DNA from: Azoarcus sp. L1K30
Lineage (GTDB): Bacteria; Pseudomonadota; Gammaproteobacteria; Burkholderiales; Rhodocyclaceae
DNA length: 64,000 nucleotides
Direction of reading: 5' to 3'
Assembly (NCBI RefSeq): GCF_018122735.1
Contig: NZ_JAGRRD010000001.1
Location: 3,870,181-3,934,180 of the forward strand
Shown: positions 63,953 to 64,000 of the stretch, one piece after another
Layout: every line of letters begins with the position of its first letter
How positions within the stretch are numbered: the stretch's first letter is position 1
Notes under the pieces: generated by a model
Databases searched by the model: none
What the model saw: only the letters and a program-made list of their open reading frames with translations
What the model was told of the DNA's origin: nothing
Position numbers and translations under genes: made by a program

Positions 63953-64000
63953 TAAGCGCCCGGCGAACCCGTCTTGCCGTTTCGCTCAGGCGCAGTGGCT
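63953..64000. other. Window edge, no gene seen
   Basis: The last bases hold no recognisable gene. The right part of the prophage or its attachment site may follow outside the window. Confidence 0.5.

Larger units (their letters stand above)
56864..64000. mobile_element. Prophage remnant: rearranged lambda-type tail module with cargo genes
   Basis: The block holds tail tip, two small tail proteins, a gpL/BR0599-like protein, the tape-measure C terminus and a gpM-like protein. Two cargo genes follow. No integrase, capsid, portal or lysis gene is in view, and the right end may lie beyond the window. Transcription directions are mixed, against the usual one-way tail operon, so the region has been rearranged. 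The left limit is the ISAs1-like element. Confidence 0.75.

Overview
The window looks like the chromosome of a Rhodocyclales betaproteobacterium (Azoarcus, Thauera or Aromatoleum type). The reasons are high GC, the order pilQ-aroK-aroB-dgt-gltB-gltD, the pcm-rhodanese-tolC group, and a fused MaoC/phosphate acyltransferase next to ackA. The name is an inference from gene content and protein flavour; no database was searched. No rRNA, tRNA or CRISPR array was seen.

Region by region. 1-10.7 kb: type IV pilus secretin, shikimate pathway genes, a dNTPase, and glutamate synthase gltBD preceded by a strong promoter plus an early terminator. 10.8-17.6 kb: a TauE/SafE exporter, the acyl-phosphate pair (MaoC-Pta fusion and AckA), then glmU and glmS. 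17.6-20.4 kb: a low-density patch with decayed IS91-like and IS3-like transposase pieces around an OmpA-family gene. 20.4-25.9 kb: a glutamate-dehydrogenase-family enzyme, aconitase and an MFS carrier. 25.9-30.1 kb: a tight reverse-strand cluster of M14 metallopeptidase, alpha/beta hydrolase, membrane-anchored gamma-glutamylcyclotransferase, GS-fold amidoligase and class I amidotransferase/peptidase, which looks like a gamma-glutamyl or amide-ligation pathway of unknown product. 30.1-40.3 kb: a dCache-PAS-GGDEF-EAL protein, a nitronate monooxygenase-like flavoprotein, a short Hsp70, an archaeal-type nucleoside/AMP phosphorylase coupled to a PRPP-synthetase homologue and tag, and a class III cyclase with an FHA domain. 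40.4-52 kb: two RND efflux systems either side of tolC-rhodanese-pcm, the second with its own TetR regulator and a candidate operator. 52-55.2 kb: a small lipoprotein, a MocR regulator and an alpha-carbonic anhydrase whose 5' end is cut off.

55.2-64 kb is mobile. The carbonic anhydrase gene breaks at about 55187 into a block of IS remnants (IS5-like fragment, ISAs1-like element), followed by a lambda-type tail module in scrambled orientation. Tail tip, two small proteins and a BR0599/gpL-like protein run leftward, while the tape-measure C terminus and the gpM-like minor tail protein run rightward. Just after gpM lies a 73-codon gene with its own promoter, operator-like repeats and terminator (a moron layout). 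Then comes a diverged second copy of the gpM 3' end, and then an AT-richer gene for a TIR-like (PF10137 type) protein with an intact putative catalytic Glu. That last gene, a probable NADase-type defence or exclusion effector carried in prophage tail DNA, and the amidoligase cluster are the two best candidates for undescribed biology.
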